Shown here piece by piece: positions 17,401 through 26,043 of a stretch of DNA of 64,000 bases. Origin of the DNA: Algoriphagus sp. (lineage in GTDB: Bacteria > Bacteroidota > Bacteroidia > Cytophagales > Cyclobacteriaceae); the NCBI RefSeq assembly GCF_013373065.1, contig NZ_JABXIN010000013.1:62001-126000 (forward strand). Reading direction: 5' to 3'. The translations under genes and the position numbers were made by a program. How positions within the stretch are numbered: position 1 is the first letter of the stretch; every line of letters starts with the position of its first letter. Below the pieces are notes generated by a model. That model was given only the letters and a program-made list of their open reading frames with translations, was not told the DNA's origin and did not search any database.

Positions 17401-18015
17401 TTAATTTAATAACCTTGAAATCCCATCTACAAATTTTTTCTTACCACCATTGGCGGGATGCCTAACATATTCATAACTAATATTTAGACTTTGTAATTTC
17501 GATTCGGGCTTTCTTCCTACTGCTGCAATTAATTCGATATTGAATAGGTGGAGAAGTTTAAGGAGATATTCTTTTCCTAATTCTAATTCGGTATCAGTCG
17601 GGGTTCGATTACTATTCAGATTTATTCCATCATAAGGATGAAAAGGGAAAATATTCCAAATCAATGGTTTGTTTTCAAAATCTTGGAGGACATTCCAAAC
17701 AATAGTTGCTGATTGTTCTGATTCAAGCGTTTGATTTATGAATTGAAAATTTTGATTCTTAAAAAAATCGTGATTTGCTAATATTTTTTCACTAGTAAAA
17801 GGGACGCCTGTAAGTCTACAACCTTTATATCCTGGGGCTTCTCCTAACAAAAGAATTTTTGGATTTAAAGATTTCATTTTCGAAAAATAGGTCAAAAGAT
17901 TGTGTCTTCTTATGTGAGCATCTCTATCGTTACCAGAATACAGATTTTCAGAAAATCCAAGTCTATGATTTTTTTCATTTTTTAAATCTTCTATAAAACT
18001 CTCAATTGTGTACAT
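17401..18015 (-). CDS. Uracil-DNA-glycosylase-superfamily protein
   Basis: A 204-aa protein. The first UDG motif is LLLGEAPGYKG followed by TGVPFTSE (residues about 55-77), similar to family 4 and 5 enzymes; the second is VRHPANGG (about 183-190), which inserts into the DNA minor groove. WNIFPFHP is the central strand. No Fe-S cysteines are seen. It should bind or remove damaged or modified bases; in this AT-rich block it could act on modified phage DNA, which is inference. It lies 69 bp upstream of the HNH gene on the same strand. Confidence 0.78.
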   Translation of the reverse strand: MYTIESFIEDLKNEKNHRLGFSENLYSGNDRDAHIRRHNLLTYFSKMKSLNPKILLLGEAPGYKGCRLTGVPFTSEKILANHDFFKNQNFQFINQTLESEQSATIVWNVLQDFENKPLIWNIFPFHPYDGINLNSNRTPTDTELELGKEYLLKLLHLFNIELIAAVGRKPESKLQSLNISYEYVRHPANGGKKKFVDGISRLLN

Positions 18016-18083
18016 TTATTCTTAATCAAACTTGGCTTTAGGATCGTCAATCAATTATGGCTCAAAAAACAGATATAGTTAAA

Positions 18084-18734
18084 TTAGACATTTGGCACCC
18101 TGGCATTGTAAGAATCCAAGACTTCAAAATTCTCAGCTTCTTTAAGGAGTACGTCCAATTGTGAATAAGGCTCCCCTAATTCTTTGAGATTTTTGATTTT
18201 GATAGCTGTTCCTGCCATGCATACCATCAGCATTCCTTTTCCTGCTCCTGCCTCGGAATAATCAATATCGGTAGCAATGATCGCATGGCATTTCAATTTC
18301 ATAGCTTGTGCACGCAACTGTTGTTTACAGTTTTCCTCCGCATCAATCAATTTCTGTCGATAGGTATTCGAGTTATTCCCAAAAAAATCCGACCAGTTGG
18401 AAGCGATTTCAGCAACCAAACCTGTTCCTGCTACAATTTGTGCTGTTACAATTGAAATTGGTTCATAATCCCATTGGGGAGGATTAGGTATCGTAAGAAT
18501 GGGAATATTGGTTATGTGTTTGGTTATATACTCTTCTGCCTTCTTGAGTTTGGGTTGATAGTTTTTATTTGCCTCTTCAAATAAGGCAGGATAGCATTTT
18601 CCGCAGTAACCCTCCGCGTTTGACTCTGTAAAGTCATTGATAAAACGGACTTCTTTACCATCATATCTTTCATTACTAGAGACTAATCCGAATCCGGTTT
18701 TTGCTCCACAATTAGGACAGATTTCTTTGGTCAT
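18084..18734 (-). CDS. Zinc-ribbon plus YbjQ-like domain protein
   Basis: A 216-aa protein. The N-terminus has a zinc ribbon from CPNC and CGKC. Residues about 95-180 resemble the YbjQ (DUF74) fold: VAGTGLVAEIASNW, a helix LRAQAMKLKCHAIIATDIDY, and MLMVCMAGTAI. YbjQ proteins form pentamers and their role is unknown. The linker includes PNPPQWDYEP. It lies between the uracil-DNA-glycosylase-like gene and the TIR gene on the same strand, with an imperfect palindrome upstream of it. Confidence 0.72.
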   Translation of the reverse strand: MTKEICPNCGAKTGFGLVSSNERYDGKEVRFINDFTESNAEGYCGKCYPALFEEANKNYQPKLKKAEEYITKHITNIPILTIPNPPQWDYEPISIVTAQIVAGTGLVAEIASNWSDFFGNNSNTYRQKLIDAEENCKQQLRAQAMKLKCHAIIATDIDYSEAGAGKGMLMVCMAGTAIKIKNLKELGEPYSQLDVLLKEAENFEVLDSYNARVPNV

Positions 18735-18756
18735 TTTTTAAGGAATTTAATGGTTT

Positions 18757-18860
18757 GCATTTGGCTTGTGGCGGCTTCGGAACTCTTTCCTGTCCGCTTG
18801 AAAGGAATTTTGCTACGGAGCGCCTTGCTGGTTTCCGTTCACCCGTATCAAGCTCTATGC
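18757..18860. repeat. 104-nt imperfect palindrome, attC-like in shape
   Basis: The left arm GCATTTGGCTTGTGGCGG (18757-18774) matches the reverse complement of the right arm CCGTATCAAGCTCTATGC (18843-18860) as GCAT, 3 mismatches, GCTTG, 3 mismatches, CGG. The arms flank an 86-nt variable middle, and GTTGTTAC follows the right arm. Spaced matching arms with bulged positions recall integron cassette sites, but the canonical GTTRRRY core is not met. It fills the gap between the TIR gene and the YbjQ gene. Confidence 0.5.
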
Positions 18861-18885
18861 GTTGTTACATTGCGTTTTTTATTAT

Positions 18886-19263
18886 TCAAAGTCCATTTAC
18901 AAAATCTCCAATATTAGCCCAAGTCCAAGAGACTTTTTTAATTCCACTTAATTCGATTGGTACGTCAAGTATATTGCAATCTTTCATATATACACCTAAG
19001 ATTGGAATTCCTTCTTCCGTTGCACATTTGATCTCCCAAATTGCTCCGTCAGCATTCTTCAAGTGTTTAGAAATCAAAACTATTACACCATGACAGCCTT
19101 TTATTTTGGTACGACACCTTGTTTTCCATGAATCACTCCATGGCTCTTTTACTGACATGTCAACAAGTTCATAAGGTACTCTCGCGTTGCGAGCTTGACC
19201 AACGAATAAATCTCTTGTAGTTTTATCTTCGATTGCGAAGCTGGTGAAAATTCTCTTTACCAT
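18886..19263 (-). CDS. ThsB-like (MTH538) TIR-domain protein
   Basis: A 125-aa single-domain protein. The start is the ATG at 19263, which overlaps the stop of the upstream gene by 7 bases. It matches the TIR-like fold of DUF1863/ThsB: RIFTSFAIEDK at the start, MSVKEPWSDSWK, a KGCHGVIVLIS strand, AIWEIKCA with the likely catalytic Glu, and PILGVYM. In Thoeris, such proteins sense phage and convert NAD to a cyclic ADP-ribose-type signal. The Thoeris effector ThsA is absent; the partner here is a TIR-like membrane protein. The fold is well supported; the defence role is inference. Confidence 0.8.
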   Translation of the reverse strand: MVKRIFTSFAIEDKTTRDLFVGQARNARVPYELVDMSVKEPWSDSWKTRCRTKIKGCHGVIVLISKHLKNADGAIWEIKCATEEGIPILGVYMKDCNILDVPIELSGIKKVSWTWANIGDFVNGL

Positions 19264-20108
19264 ATTGTTTGTTTTAAATTGCAACTGTTTAATAAAGGGT
19301 AAATTTCATAAAGTAGATAGCCGATTTGAAACATTGCTAAGACTATTATAAAAACTCTAAATCTCTTGATTACTTTAATTTCTGTTTGACTGTTAGGCTC
19401 ATACCCAATTTCTTTCAGTATTTGCCATTCATCTTCGAACATATTTGTACGGAGCTGTTTTTCAATTTTGTCAATGACCTTGAACTTACCTGTGTTCAGT
19501 GTACCATAGGAGTTAATCAGTTTTGCCCAAAAGAACGATACAATAAAGGCCATAATAGTCATGAAAAGCATTCCAATTACACCAAAAGTTGAAAACTCAA
19601 AAGCTTTGGCTAGAATGAATCCTATTGATAGAATTGAGGAAGTAACAGTAAAAAAGAGGTTGTTTACTTTTAATCGCTGGTCAGTAACCTTTTCCGTTGA
19701 ACTTACCATCATTTTGTATTGCTCAAATTTTAATTTACGGTCGTCCTCATAGGTTTTTGTTAAAAATTTAAAGCTCTGCTTGGCATTATCAAATACCTGA
19801 AAACCCTGGCAGAATAGAATTGAATCTTCTGTTATCTCATTTAGCTTGATGCCAATTATTTGTTTGTTTAACTTCTTTGCTTTTGCATATTCCCATTTTA
19901 CCTGATCACTTTGAAAAGTCTCCTTACCAATTGCGAAAACGATAAAATCAGACTCCTTCATCTTTTGTTCAACAATATTCTTCCAATTGTCGGAATGTTC
20001 AGTTTCTCGTTGTATGGCAAAAGTATTTTCTGAAACCTTGAGCAAATCGTCAATTAGCGATTCTACTTCCTGATTTTCAATTGTCCTATTGCAGATAAAT
20101 AGCTTCAT
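19257..20108 (-). CDS. TIR-like domain fused to 8xMP/RipA-type membrane domain
   Basis: A 283-aa protein. Residues 1-90 look like a TIR-like alpha/beta domain: KLFICNRT, a FIVFAIGKETF strand, VKWEYAKA (Glu73) and IIGIKL. Residues 125-283 resemble the RipA-family octameric membrane domain (8xMP): two TMs (about 152-168 and 175-195), SYGTLNTGKFKVI, FEDEW and a third TM (about 251-270). The first gene of an AT-rich operon, it overlaps the ThsB-like gene by 7 bases. A sensor or NADase domain joined to a membrane domain suggests an effector that disrupts the membrane when triggered. Domain calls are from memory of families, not a search. Confidence 0.7.
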   Translation of the reverse strand: MKLFICNRTIENQEVESLIDDLLKVSENTFAIQRETEHSDNWKNIVEQKMKESDFIVFAIGKETFQSDQVKWEYAKAKKLNKQIIGIKLNEITEDSILFCQGFQVFDNAKQSFKFLTKTYEDDRKLKFEQYKMMVSSTEKVTDQRLKVNNLFFTVTSSILSIGFILAKAFEFSTFGVIGMLFMTIMAFIVSFFWAKLINSYGTLNTGKFKVIDKIEKQLRTNMFEDEWQILKEIGYEPNSQTEIKVIKRFRVFIIVLAMFQIGYLLYEIYPLLNSCNLKQTIW

Positions 20109-20601
20109 ATTAAACTATTAATAACCTTAGGCAAATTTTCCCAAGACCAAGTGATTACTTTTTTTTTCCGTTAAATTTCAATCAAAACCCAATAAAACTA
20201 TTTTCAAACTAAAAGTCTATACCATAAATAGGGGATATTGAGGTTTTTTTAGTCAATGGTTGATGGTTTTCGGTCCATAGACCACAGTCCATGGTCCATG
20301 GCTGGGGTGGAGTGGAAGGAGGTTAGGGCTTATACGAAGGAGATTGCTTTGTGCTGTCTCCAGTTGGGAGGCAAGTTCGCAATGACGTTTCCGACTGCCC
20401 ACTGCTCCCGATTCCTATCGGGACTGCTCTCTGTGCCCTCTGTGGTAAAAAATAGTAAATCCTCCCCATGGATGGATGAGCATTATGCGGCAAATTCTTT
20501 TGTAATGAAAATCCAATATCTTGGGTATATATTCCAACCAACCACTGGGGCCATGTTTAATTGTACAATACCTAGAAAGGCAATCCTATCCCAATGAATA
20601 A
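20109..20601. other. Intergenic region upstream of sulfatase, with repeats
   Basis: A 493-base gap. The first 150 bases are AT-rich and probably hold the promoter of the TIR operon. From about 20256 follow strings with repeated CCATGG (related to 22442-22530) and a hairpin TCCCGAT-TCCT-ATCGGGA (20406-20423). Open frames here (for example 20256-20597) are repeat DNA without protein features. Confidence 0.5.
20406..20423. repeat. TCCCGAT hairpin
   Basis: TCCCGAT and ATCGGGA form a perfect 7-bp stem around TCCT. The same core stem (TCCCGA / TCGGGA) is found at 7711-7726, so it may be a small dispersed palindromic repeat. Confidence 0.5.
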
Positions 20602-22404
20602 ATGCGCATAAATATGAGAATTCGACAATTATTCCCGGTGCTATTATTCACCCTAATCGTTTCATCTTGCAAAACAGAAAGAGAAGATGATCTCAGCCGA
20701 GATAGGCCTAAGCCAAATATCATCTTGATAATGACGGATGATCAAGGTTGGGGGGATTTGGGTATCAATGGTAATCCTGGGGTAAATACTCCGAATATCG
20801 ATCAATTGACGAAAGATGGGGCCAGGTTTGACCGCTTTTTTGTAAGCCCTGTTTGCTCACCAACGCGTGCAGAGCTGCTCACCGGCCGATATGCTGTACG
20901 GGGAGGGGTTTATTCTACTTCTTCAGGCGGGGAACGGTTGGATTTGGATGAGACCACCATCGCTGAAGTTTTCAAGCGCGCCGGATACCATACCGCAGCT
21001 TATGGTAAGTGGCACAACGGTATGCAACCGCCTTACCATCCTAATGCCAGAGGATTTGATGATTTTTATGGTTTCTGCTCAGGCCATTGGGGGGACTATT
21101 TCAGCCCTATGCTGGAAAGGAATAATGAAATCGTCAAGGGGGAAGGATTTCTGGTAGATGACTTGACGGATAAAGGTTTGGCCTTTATAGAAGCCAACAA
21201 GGACCATCCTTTTTTTCTATACCTCCCTTACAATACTCCCCATAGCCCCATGCAAGTACCTGATGAATGGTGGCAAAAATATGAAGGGAAGGAGCTGGAT
21301 AGCTTATACCAAGACCCTGAAATGCAAGATATTCCCTTTACGCGTGCTGCTTATGCAATGTGTGAAAATATTGACTGGAATGTGGGACGTATCCTTACTA
21401 AACTGGAGGAATTAGGAATGATGGAAAATACCATTGTCCTCTACCTTTCTGATAATGGACCCAATGGTTGGCGATGGAATGAAGGGATGCGTGGAAGGAA
21501 AGGGTCGACGGATGAAGGGGGTGTGCGTTCTCCATTGGCTATTAAATGGAAGGGAAAAATCGAAGCAGGCACGATTATTCCGCAGATTACATTCGCCCCT
21601 GATCTCCTTCCAACCTTGGCCGATTTAGCAGGAATCCCTGTTGATACTAATAAACCACTCGATGGAAAAAGCTTAAAATCGTTGCTGCTCAAGGAAGAGG
21701 GAGAATGGCCCGAAAGACTCTTGGTCAGTCATTGGGGAAACCAAACCAGTGTCCGTAGCCAAGACTTTCGCCTCGACCATGAAGACAGACTTTATCACAT
21801 TCCTAGCGATCCAGGTCAACAGGTGGATGTGTCGTCGCAGTATGTTGATATCAAAGAGAAATTACTTGCCAAAAAGAAGGAATGGATATCTACTGTCTTG
21901 GTCGAGCTGCCGGAAAATGATACGCGTACATTTACTATTGGGCATCCGGATTTTGCAAACACCCAAATTCCGGCCCGGGATGGGCAGGCTCATGGCAATA
22001 TCCAACGATCTAACCGATGGCCCAATGACTCATTTTTTACGAATTGGATCAGTACTGAGGATAAAATCACCTGGGAAGTGGAGGTCTTGGAAACAGGGAC
22101 CTATGAAGTAGAAATCTATTATACCTGCACCGAAGAAAATATGGCTCCTATGATGCGTTTGAGCATGGGTGATTCATACCTAAGTGGACTTGTGAATGTA
22201 CCTAATGACCCGCCTTTAGTGGGAATGGAGTACGATCGAGTTCCCAGAGAAGAATCCTATGTAAAAGATTTCCGGCCTTTCACTCTGGGGTCTGTTTACT
22301 TGGAAAAAGGTAAAGGGACTTTAACCCTAGAAGCCACTCAAATTCCCGGAAATCAGGCCATCGATTTTAGGTTGATGACGCTGCGAAGGGTGGAGGAGAA
22401 TTGA
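20602..22404 (+). CDS. Arylsulfatase lipoprotein with C-terminal beta domain
   Basis: A 600-aa protein with a lipoprotein signal (TLIVSSC). A second ATG, 4 codons in (20614), may be the true start. The sulfatase fold starts at PNIILIMTDDQGWGDLG. The catalytic CSPTR (Cys85 to Arg89) is the classic formylglycine motif. YGKWHNG and NTPHSPMQ carry other active-site residues. Residues about 460-600 form a separate beta-rich region (TWEVEVLETGTYEVEIYYT) that looks like a carbohydrate-binding or galactose-binding-like module. It probably desulfates glycans at the cell surface. It is flanked by repeat DNA, with a bidirectional terminator after it. Confidence 0.9.
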   Translation: MRINMRIRQLFPVLLFTLIVSSCKTEREDDLSRDRPKPNIILIMTDDQGWGDLGINGNPGVNTPNIDQLTKDGARFDRFFVSPVCSPTRAELLTGRYAVRGGVYSTSSGGERLDLDETTIAEVFKRAGYHTAAYGKWHNGMQPPYHPNARGFDDFYGFCSGHWGDYFSPMLERNNEIVKGEGFLVDDLTDKGLAFIEANKDHPFFLYLPYNTPHSPMQVPDEWWQKYEGKELDSLYQDPEMQDIPFTRAAYAMCENIDWNVGRILTKLEELGMMENTIVLYLSDNGPNGWRWNEGMRGRKGSTDEGGVRSPLAIKWKGKIEAGTIIPQITFAPDLLPTLADLAGIPVDTNKPLDGKSLKSLLLKEEGEWPERLLVSHWGNQTSVRSQDFRLDHEDRLYHIPSDPGQQVDVSSQYVDIKEKLLAKKKEWISTVLVELPENDTRTFTIGHPDFANTQIPARDGQAHGNIQRSNRWPNDSFFTNWISTEDKITWEVEVLETGTYEVEIYYTCTEENMAPMMRLSMGDSYLSGLVNVPNDPPLVGMEYDRVPREESYVKDFRPFTLGSVYLEKGKGTLTLEATQIPGNQAIDFRLMTLRRVEEN

Positions 22405-22406
22405 AT

Positions 22407-22441
22407 AAAAAAAGCCTCCCCATTGCTGGAAGAGGCTTTTT
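22407..22441. terminator. Bidirectional terminator between sulfatase and fumC
   Basis: An A-run and GCCTC pair with GAGGC and a T-run (AAAAGCCTC / GAGGCTTTT) around a 13-base loop. The convergent genes on each side end at 22404 and 22529, so it can serve both. Confidence 0.75.
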
Positions 22442-22528
22442 AGTCCACAGTCGATGGTCCATGGACCATAGCTGTGTCGTTTTGGACTAAAACAAATCGG
22501 CTGTCGACTATTGACTGTGGTCTGTTGA
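22442..22528. repeat. Intergenic repeat rich in CCATGG and GTCGAC strings
   Basis: It contains GATGGTCCATGGACCAT, a near-palindrome, and the strings GTCGACTATTGACTGTGG. Related CCATGG-rich strings lie at about 20270-20305 on the other side of the sulfatase gene. It is probably a dispersed intergenic repeat of this genome. Confidence 0.5.
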
Positions 22529-23929
22529 CTACTTAAGGCTTCCAATCATATCCTCTGGCTTCACCCACTCGTCGAATTGCTCGGAGGTGAGAAGACCCAA
22601 GGCGATGGCAGATTCACGCAGGCTGGTGCCTTCTTTATGCGCTTTCTTAGCGATCGCAGCCGCATTTTCATAACCGATATGGGTATTCAAAGCGGTAACG
22701 AGCATGAGGGAGTTTTCCAAGTGACGCTTGATGACTGGCGTGTTTGGTTCGATACCAATAGCACAGTTGTCATTGAAGGACACACAAGCATCCCCGATCA
22801 AGCGGGCAGACTGAAGGAAGTTAGCCGCAATTAAAGGCTTGAATACGTTCAGTTCGAAATGACCATTGGAACCTCCGATAGAGATGGCTACGTCATTACC
22901 CATTACTTGAGCAGCGACCATGGTTAGGGCTTCTACCTGGGTTGGGTTGACCTTGCCTGGCATAATGGAAGAACCGGGTTCGTTTTCAGGAATTAGGATC
23001 TCACCGATACCGGAACGTGGACCGGAAGAAAGCATGCGGATGTCATTGGCGATTTTCATTAGAGATACTGCCAATTGCTTCAAGGCACCATGGGCTTCTA
23101 CCATACCATCATGGGCAGCCAAAGCCTCGAATTTGTTGGGTGCTGTCACGAAAGGTTGTCCGGAAAGTTCAGCGATTTTCTTCGCCACCAATTCCGCATA
23201 GCCTTTTGGTGTGTTCAAACCTGTTCCTACTGCTGTACCGCCTAAAGCCAGTTCAGACAGGTGGCTTAGGGTATTTTTCAAAGCTCTTAACCCATGATCC
23301 AATTGGGCGACATAGCCGCTAAACTCCTGTCCCAAGGTAAGAGGAGTCGCATCCATAAAGTGGGTTCTACCGATTTTCACCACATCCTTGAAAGCTTTGG
23401 CTTTGGCATCCAAGGTATCACGTAACTTCTGAACGCCTGGGATGGTGGTTTCCATGACCATTTTGTAAGCAGCGATGTGCATGGCCGTTGGATAGGTATC
23501 GTTGGAAGACTGAGACTTGTTTACATCATCATTCGGGTGGATGGATTTCTTTGCATCTTCCAAGGAACCGCCTAGTAGAACGTGTGCTCGGTAAGCGATT
23601 ACCTCATTGGTGTTCATGTTGGATTGGGTACCGGAACCGGTCTGCCAAACAACCAATGGGAATTGGTCGTCCAGTTTTCCTTCCAAAATCTCGTCGCAGA
23701 CCGTGGAAATGATATCGGCTTTGTCCTGCGCCAAGACGCCCAGTTCAGCATTGGTTTGGGCAGCAGCCTTTTTCAGGATGGCAAAAGCGCGGATGATTTC
23801 AATCGGCATGCGGTTTTTCTCCCCACCGATTTTGAAGTTGTTGATGGATCGTTGGGTCTGTGCGCCCCAGTACTTATCAGCAGGGACCTCTACCGGGCCC
23901 ATGGTATCTTTTTCGATTCGGATGCTCAT
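22529..23929 (-). CDS. fumC: Fumarate hydratase, class II
   Basis: The protein is 466 aa from the ATG at 23929, normal for FumC; the longer frame to 23962 adds 11 residues that are not conserved. It interconverts fumarate and malate in the TCA cycle in the cytosol without an Fe-S cluster. Motifs seen are [19 protein letters not shown] at the start, [14 protein letters not shown], the NDTYPT segment, and the superfamily signature [13 protein letters not shown] with the flexible catalytic Ser loop. All key residues appear intact. It is monocistronic, and a terminator is shared with the sulfatase. Confidence 0.96.
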   Translation of the reverse strand: MSIRIEKDTMGPVEVPADKYWGAQTQRSINNFKIGGEKNRMPIEIIRAFAILKKAAAQTNAELGVLAQDKADIISTVCDEILEGKLDDQFPLVVWQTGSGTQSNMNTNEVIAYRAHVLLGGSLEDAKKSIHPNDDVNKSQSSNDTYPTAMHIAAYKMVMETTIPGVQKLRDTLDAKAKAFKDVVKIGRTHFMDATPLTLGQEFSGYVAQLDHGLRALKNTLSHLSELALGGTAVGTGLNTPKGYAELVAKKIAELSGQPFVTAPNKFEALAAHDGMVEAHGALKQLAVSLMKIANDIRMLSSGPRSGIGEILIPENEPGSSIMPGKVNPTQVEALTMVAAQVMGNDVAISIGGSNGHFELNVFKPLIAANFLQSARLIGDACVSFNDNCAIGIEPNTPVIKRHLENSLMLVTALNTHIGYENAAAIAKKAHKEGTSLRESAIALGLLTSEQFDEWVKPEDMIGSLK

Positions 23930-24006
23930 GATATCAGGGTTTGTTGTTTCGATTTTCAGCACGCTAAATTAAGACCTAGCGCCTTTATTCCCTACCGCTT
24001 AGGGAT

Positions 24007-24495
24007 TTAATCCTTCAATTGGTAATTGATGATTTGATGGAAGTTAGCCCGGGATTCCTTGACTTGGCGATCAAAGAAAAAAACAGCCAGAAAATAGTTG
24101 ATCAAAGCCAATCCCAGACAGATTCCTCCATTGAGCCAATGTTGGGAGATTCCCCAATAAAAGGCCGTGAATCCGAGCAGTACCAAACTCCAGAAGACCA
24201 CAAAGAACAAGGCTCCGGGGAAAAGTTTGTATCGGAGAAAAATAATGGATCCCCGAGGGGTGTCCTCTACTTTTCCCAAGATGAGGGGAAGAAAGGTATT
24301 GCTGCGCTGTATGACTTTGGAAATGCGGAAACTCTGATTCCCGACAATCCCATTGAAAGCAATGCCTTTTTGATTTTGTAGCTGATTTTTATCCAAAAAA
24401 TTCACCTCCCGGGTTTTGCGGGAAATATGCTCCATGACTTCCTCCTTGGAGAGCGCACTAACCAGGGTTTCGGTATGGAAAGGGATTAGGTTCAT
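24007..24495 (-). CDS. Two-TM membrane protein, function unknown
   Basis: A 162-aa protein. Residues 1-85 are a soluble, strand-rich domain; two TMs follow (about 92-113 and 122-140), and the tail is charged. No known family is recognised. It lies upstream of and co-oriented with fumC, with a gap of 77 bases to the start of fumC, but a functional link is not evident. Confidence 0.6.
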   Translation of the reverse strand: MNLIPFHTETLVSALSKEEVMEHISRKTREVNFLDKNQLQNQKGIAFNGIVGNQSFRISKVIQRSNTFLPLILGKVEDTPRGSIIFLRYKLFPGALFFVVFWSLVLLGFTAFYWGISQHWLNGGICLGLALINYFLAVFFFDRQVKESRANFHQIINYQLKD

Positions 24496-25113
24496 GGGTT
24501 TTATAACTCGATTTTGGAGAAAAGGGTTGGCTAATTTACGATTTACAAAAGGGAAGTACGAATTACGATTGACGAATTAGGAGGAGCAAAGGAAGTTTTT
24601 GGCTCGCGCAACGGCGCAGTGGCGCAACGGATTGTCTTCCGTGAAGAGGCAAAGAGTGAAGAAGATTGGAAGGAAGTACGAATTACGAGATACGAAGTAC
24701 GTAGGGAAGAGTAGTTTTTATGGTGATTTCGCTCTCTGGGTACAATTGAAATCATTGTCAGTCCGAGCGGAGTCGAGGACAACATAATTACGAAATACGA
24801 AGTACGAGATACGCGGGGCAGAGAGGTTGCTTGGTGGATTTTTAAATATCGAATGATGAATAATGAATGTCGAATGATGAAGTTCGACTTACTACTTACC
24901 TCTTAGGAAGTATGGGAGGCAAAGTAGTTTTGAAGAGGACTCACTCTCTGTGTGCAATTGAAATTATTGTCACCCTGAGCACTTGAGAGACGTGAGTCTC
25001 GAAATCGAAGGGTCCCCTAATCTCAAGACTCCCGTTTTTCGATTGCTCGGACTGACATGGAATAATTTTCCAATCTTTCAATCTTTCAATTTTTCAATCT
25101 TCAAATCTTCCAA
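24496..25113. repeat. Complex intergenic repeat block, copy 1
   Basis: No gene is seen in these 618 bases. They hold tandem-like strings of TACGAA and ATTACGA, a 27-nt block at 24755-24781, GATGAATAATGAATGTCGAA strings, and a 119-nt block at 24964-25082 that recurs without mismatch at 25863-25981. Flanking similarity extends the duplicated unit to about 240 bases or more. The block ends at the stop of ridA. Confidence 0.8.
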
Positions 25114-25494
25114 TCACCTCACCGCAATACAGGAAATCTCCACATTCACGTTTTTGGGAAGTTTGCTAACTTCGACGGTTTCCCGGGCAGGAGGATTGGA
25201 TTTGAAATACTGTCCATAAGCCTCGTTGATCGTCGCAAAATCATCCATGGATTTGATGAAAATGGTGCATTTGACCACATCGGCAAAGCTAAATCCAGCT
25301 GCACGCAGAACCGCTTCCAGATTTTTCATGACTGCATGAGTTTCCTCGGTGATGTTTTCATTGATCAGCTCGCCGGAATCCGCATCCAAGGGAATTTGAC
25401 CGGAAACATAGAGCGTATTTCCTGCCAAAACAGCCTGGGAATAAGGACCAATAGGAGCAGGAGCCTCAGGGGTGAAAATGATTTGATTTGCCAT
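25114..25494 (-). CDS. ridA: RidA-family reactive imine/enamine deaminase
   Basis: A 126-aa protein from the ATG at 25494; the frame reaches 25527, but the extra 11 residues do not match the family, whose usual length is 126-130. It hydrolyses 2-aminoacrylate and other reactive enamines made by PLP enzymes. It has APAPIGPYSQAV at the start, YVSGQIPLD and AGFSFADVVKCTIF. The substrate-binding Arg near residue 105 is in NPPARETVEV. The protein is cytosolic and trimeric in the family. The gene sits between two copies of a complex intergenic repeat. Confidence 0.92.
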   Translation of the reverse strand: MANQIIFTPEAPAPIGPYSQAVLAGNTLYVSGQIPLDADSGELINENITEETHAVMKNLEAVLRAAGFSFADVVKCTIFIKSMDDFATINEAYGQYFKSNPPARETVEVSKLPKNVNVEISCIAVR

Positions 25495-26043
25495 AGAAAA
25501 GCTGTGTTTAGAAGGTTGGGAGTTCAAAGTTAGAAATCTTATCGAATTACGATTTACGAAGGACTAATTACGAAGCGTAGAGATTTAAAAGTGGGGGTCG
25601 ATTTTTGGATGCAAATGCAATTATTGTCAGTCCGAGCGGAGTCGAGGACAGCAGAATTACGAAAGGCAGAGTAGTGTTTGGCGGGTTTTAGAATATCGAA
25701 TTATTGACTCACACTAAGGCGCTACGACGCAACGGATTTTTTAAATGTCGAATGGTGAATGAAGAATGTAGAATGATGAAGTTCGACTCACTACTTACTT
25801 CTTACGATGTATGGGCGGCATAGTGGTTTGGACGAGGACTCACACTCTGGGTGCAATTGAATTTATTGTCACCCTGAGCACTTGAGAGACGTGAGTCTCG
25901 AAATCGAAGGGTCCCCTAATCTCAAGACTCCCGTTTTTCGATTGCTCGGACTGACATGGAATAATTTTCCAATCTTTCAATTTTTCAATCTTCCAATCAT
26001 CTACTCACCACTTACTGTTCACCATTTACTCTCAAAACCCTAC
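25495..26043. repeat. Complex intergenic repeat block, copy 2
   Basis: These 549 bases repeat the pattern of the block at 24496-25113. A 27-nt string recurs at 25624-25650, and a 119-nt block at 25863-25981 is identical to 24964-25082, in direct orientation. ATTACGA and GATGAA strings are also present. No gene is seen. Confidence 0.8.

Noticed and set aside
18757..18860. Calling the palindrome a true integron attC site.
   Set aside because: The GTTRRRY core is not matched and there is no integrase gene in the window; shape alone is not enough.
18886..20108. Naming the TIR pair Thoeris.
   Set aside because: The ThsA effector with its SLOG, Macro or Sir2 domain is not present; the partner is a TIR-like/8xMP protein.
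24540..26040. Strings of TACGAA/ATTACGA and GATGAA looked like a possible CRISPR or tandem array.
   Set aside because: Repeats are irregular in length and spacing and no unique spacers alternate with a fixed repeat; it is a dispersed intergenic repeat.
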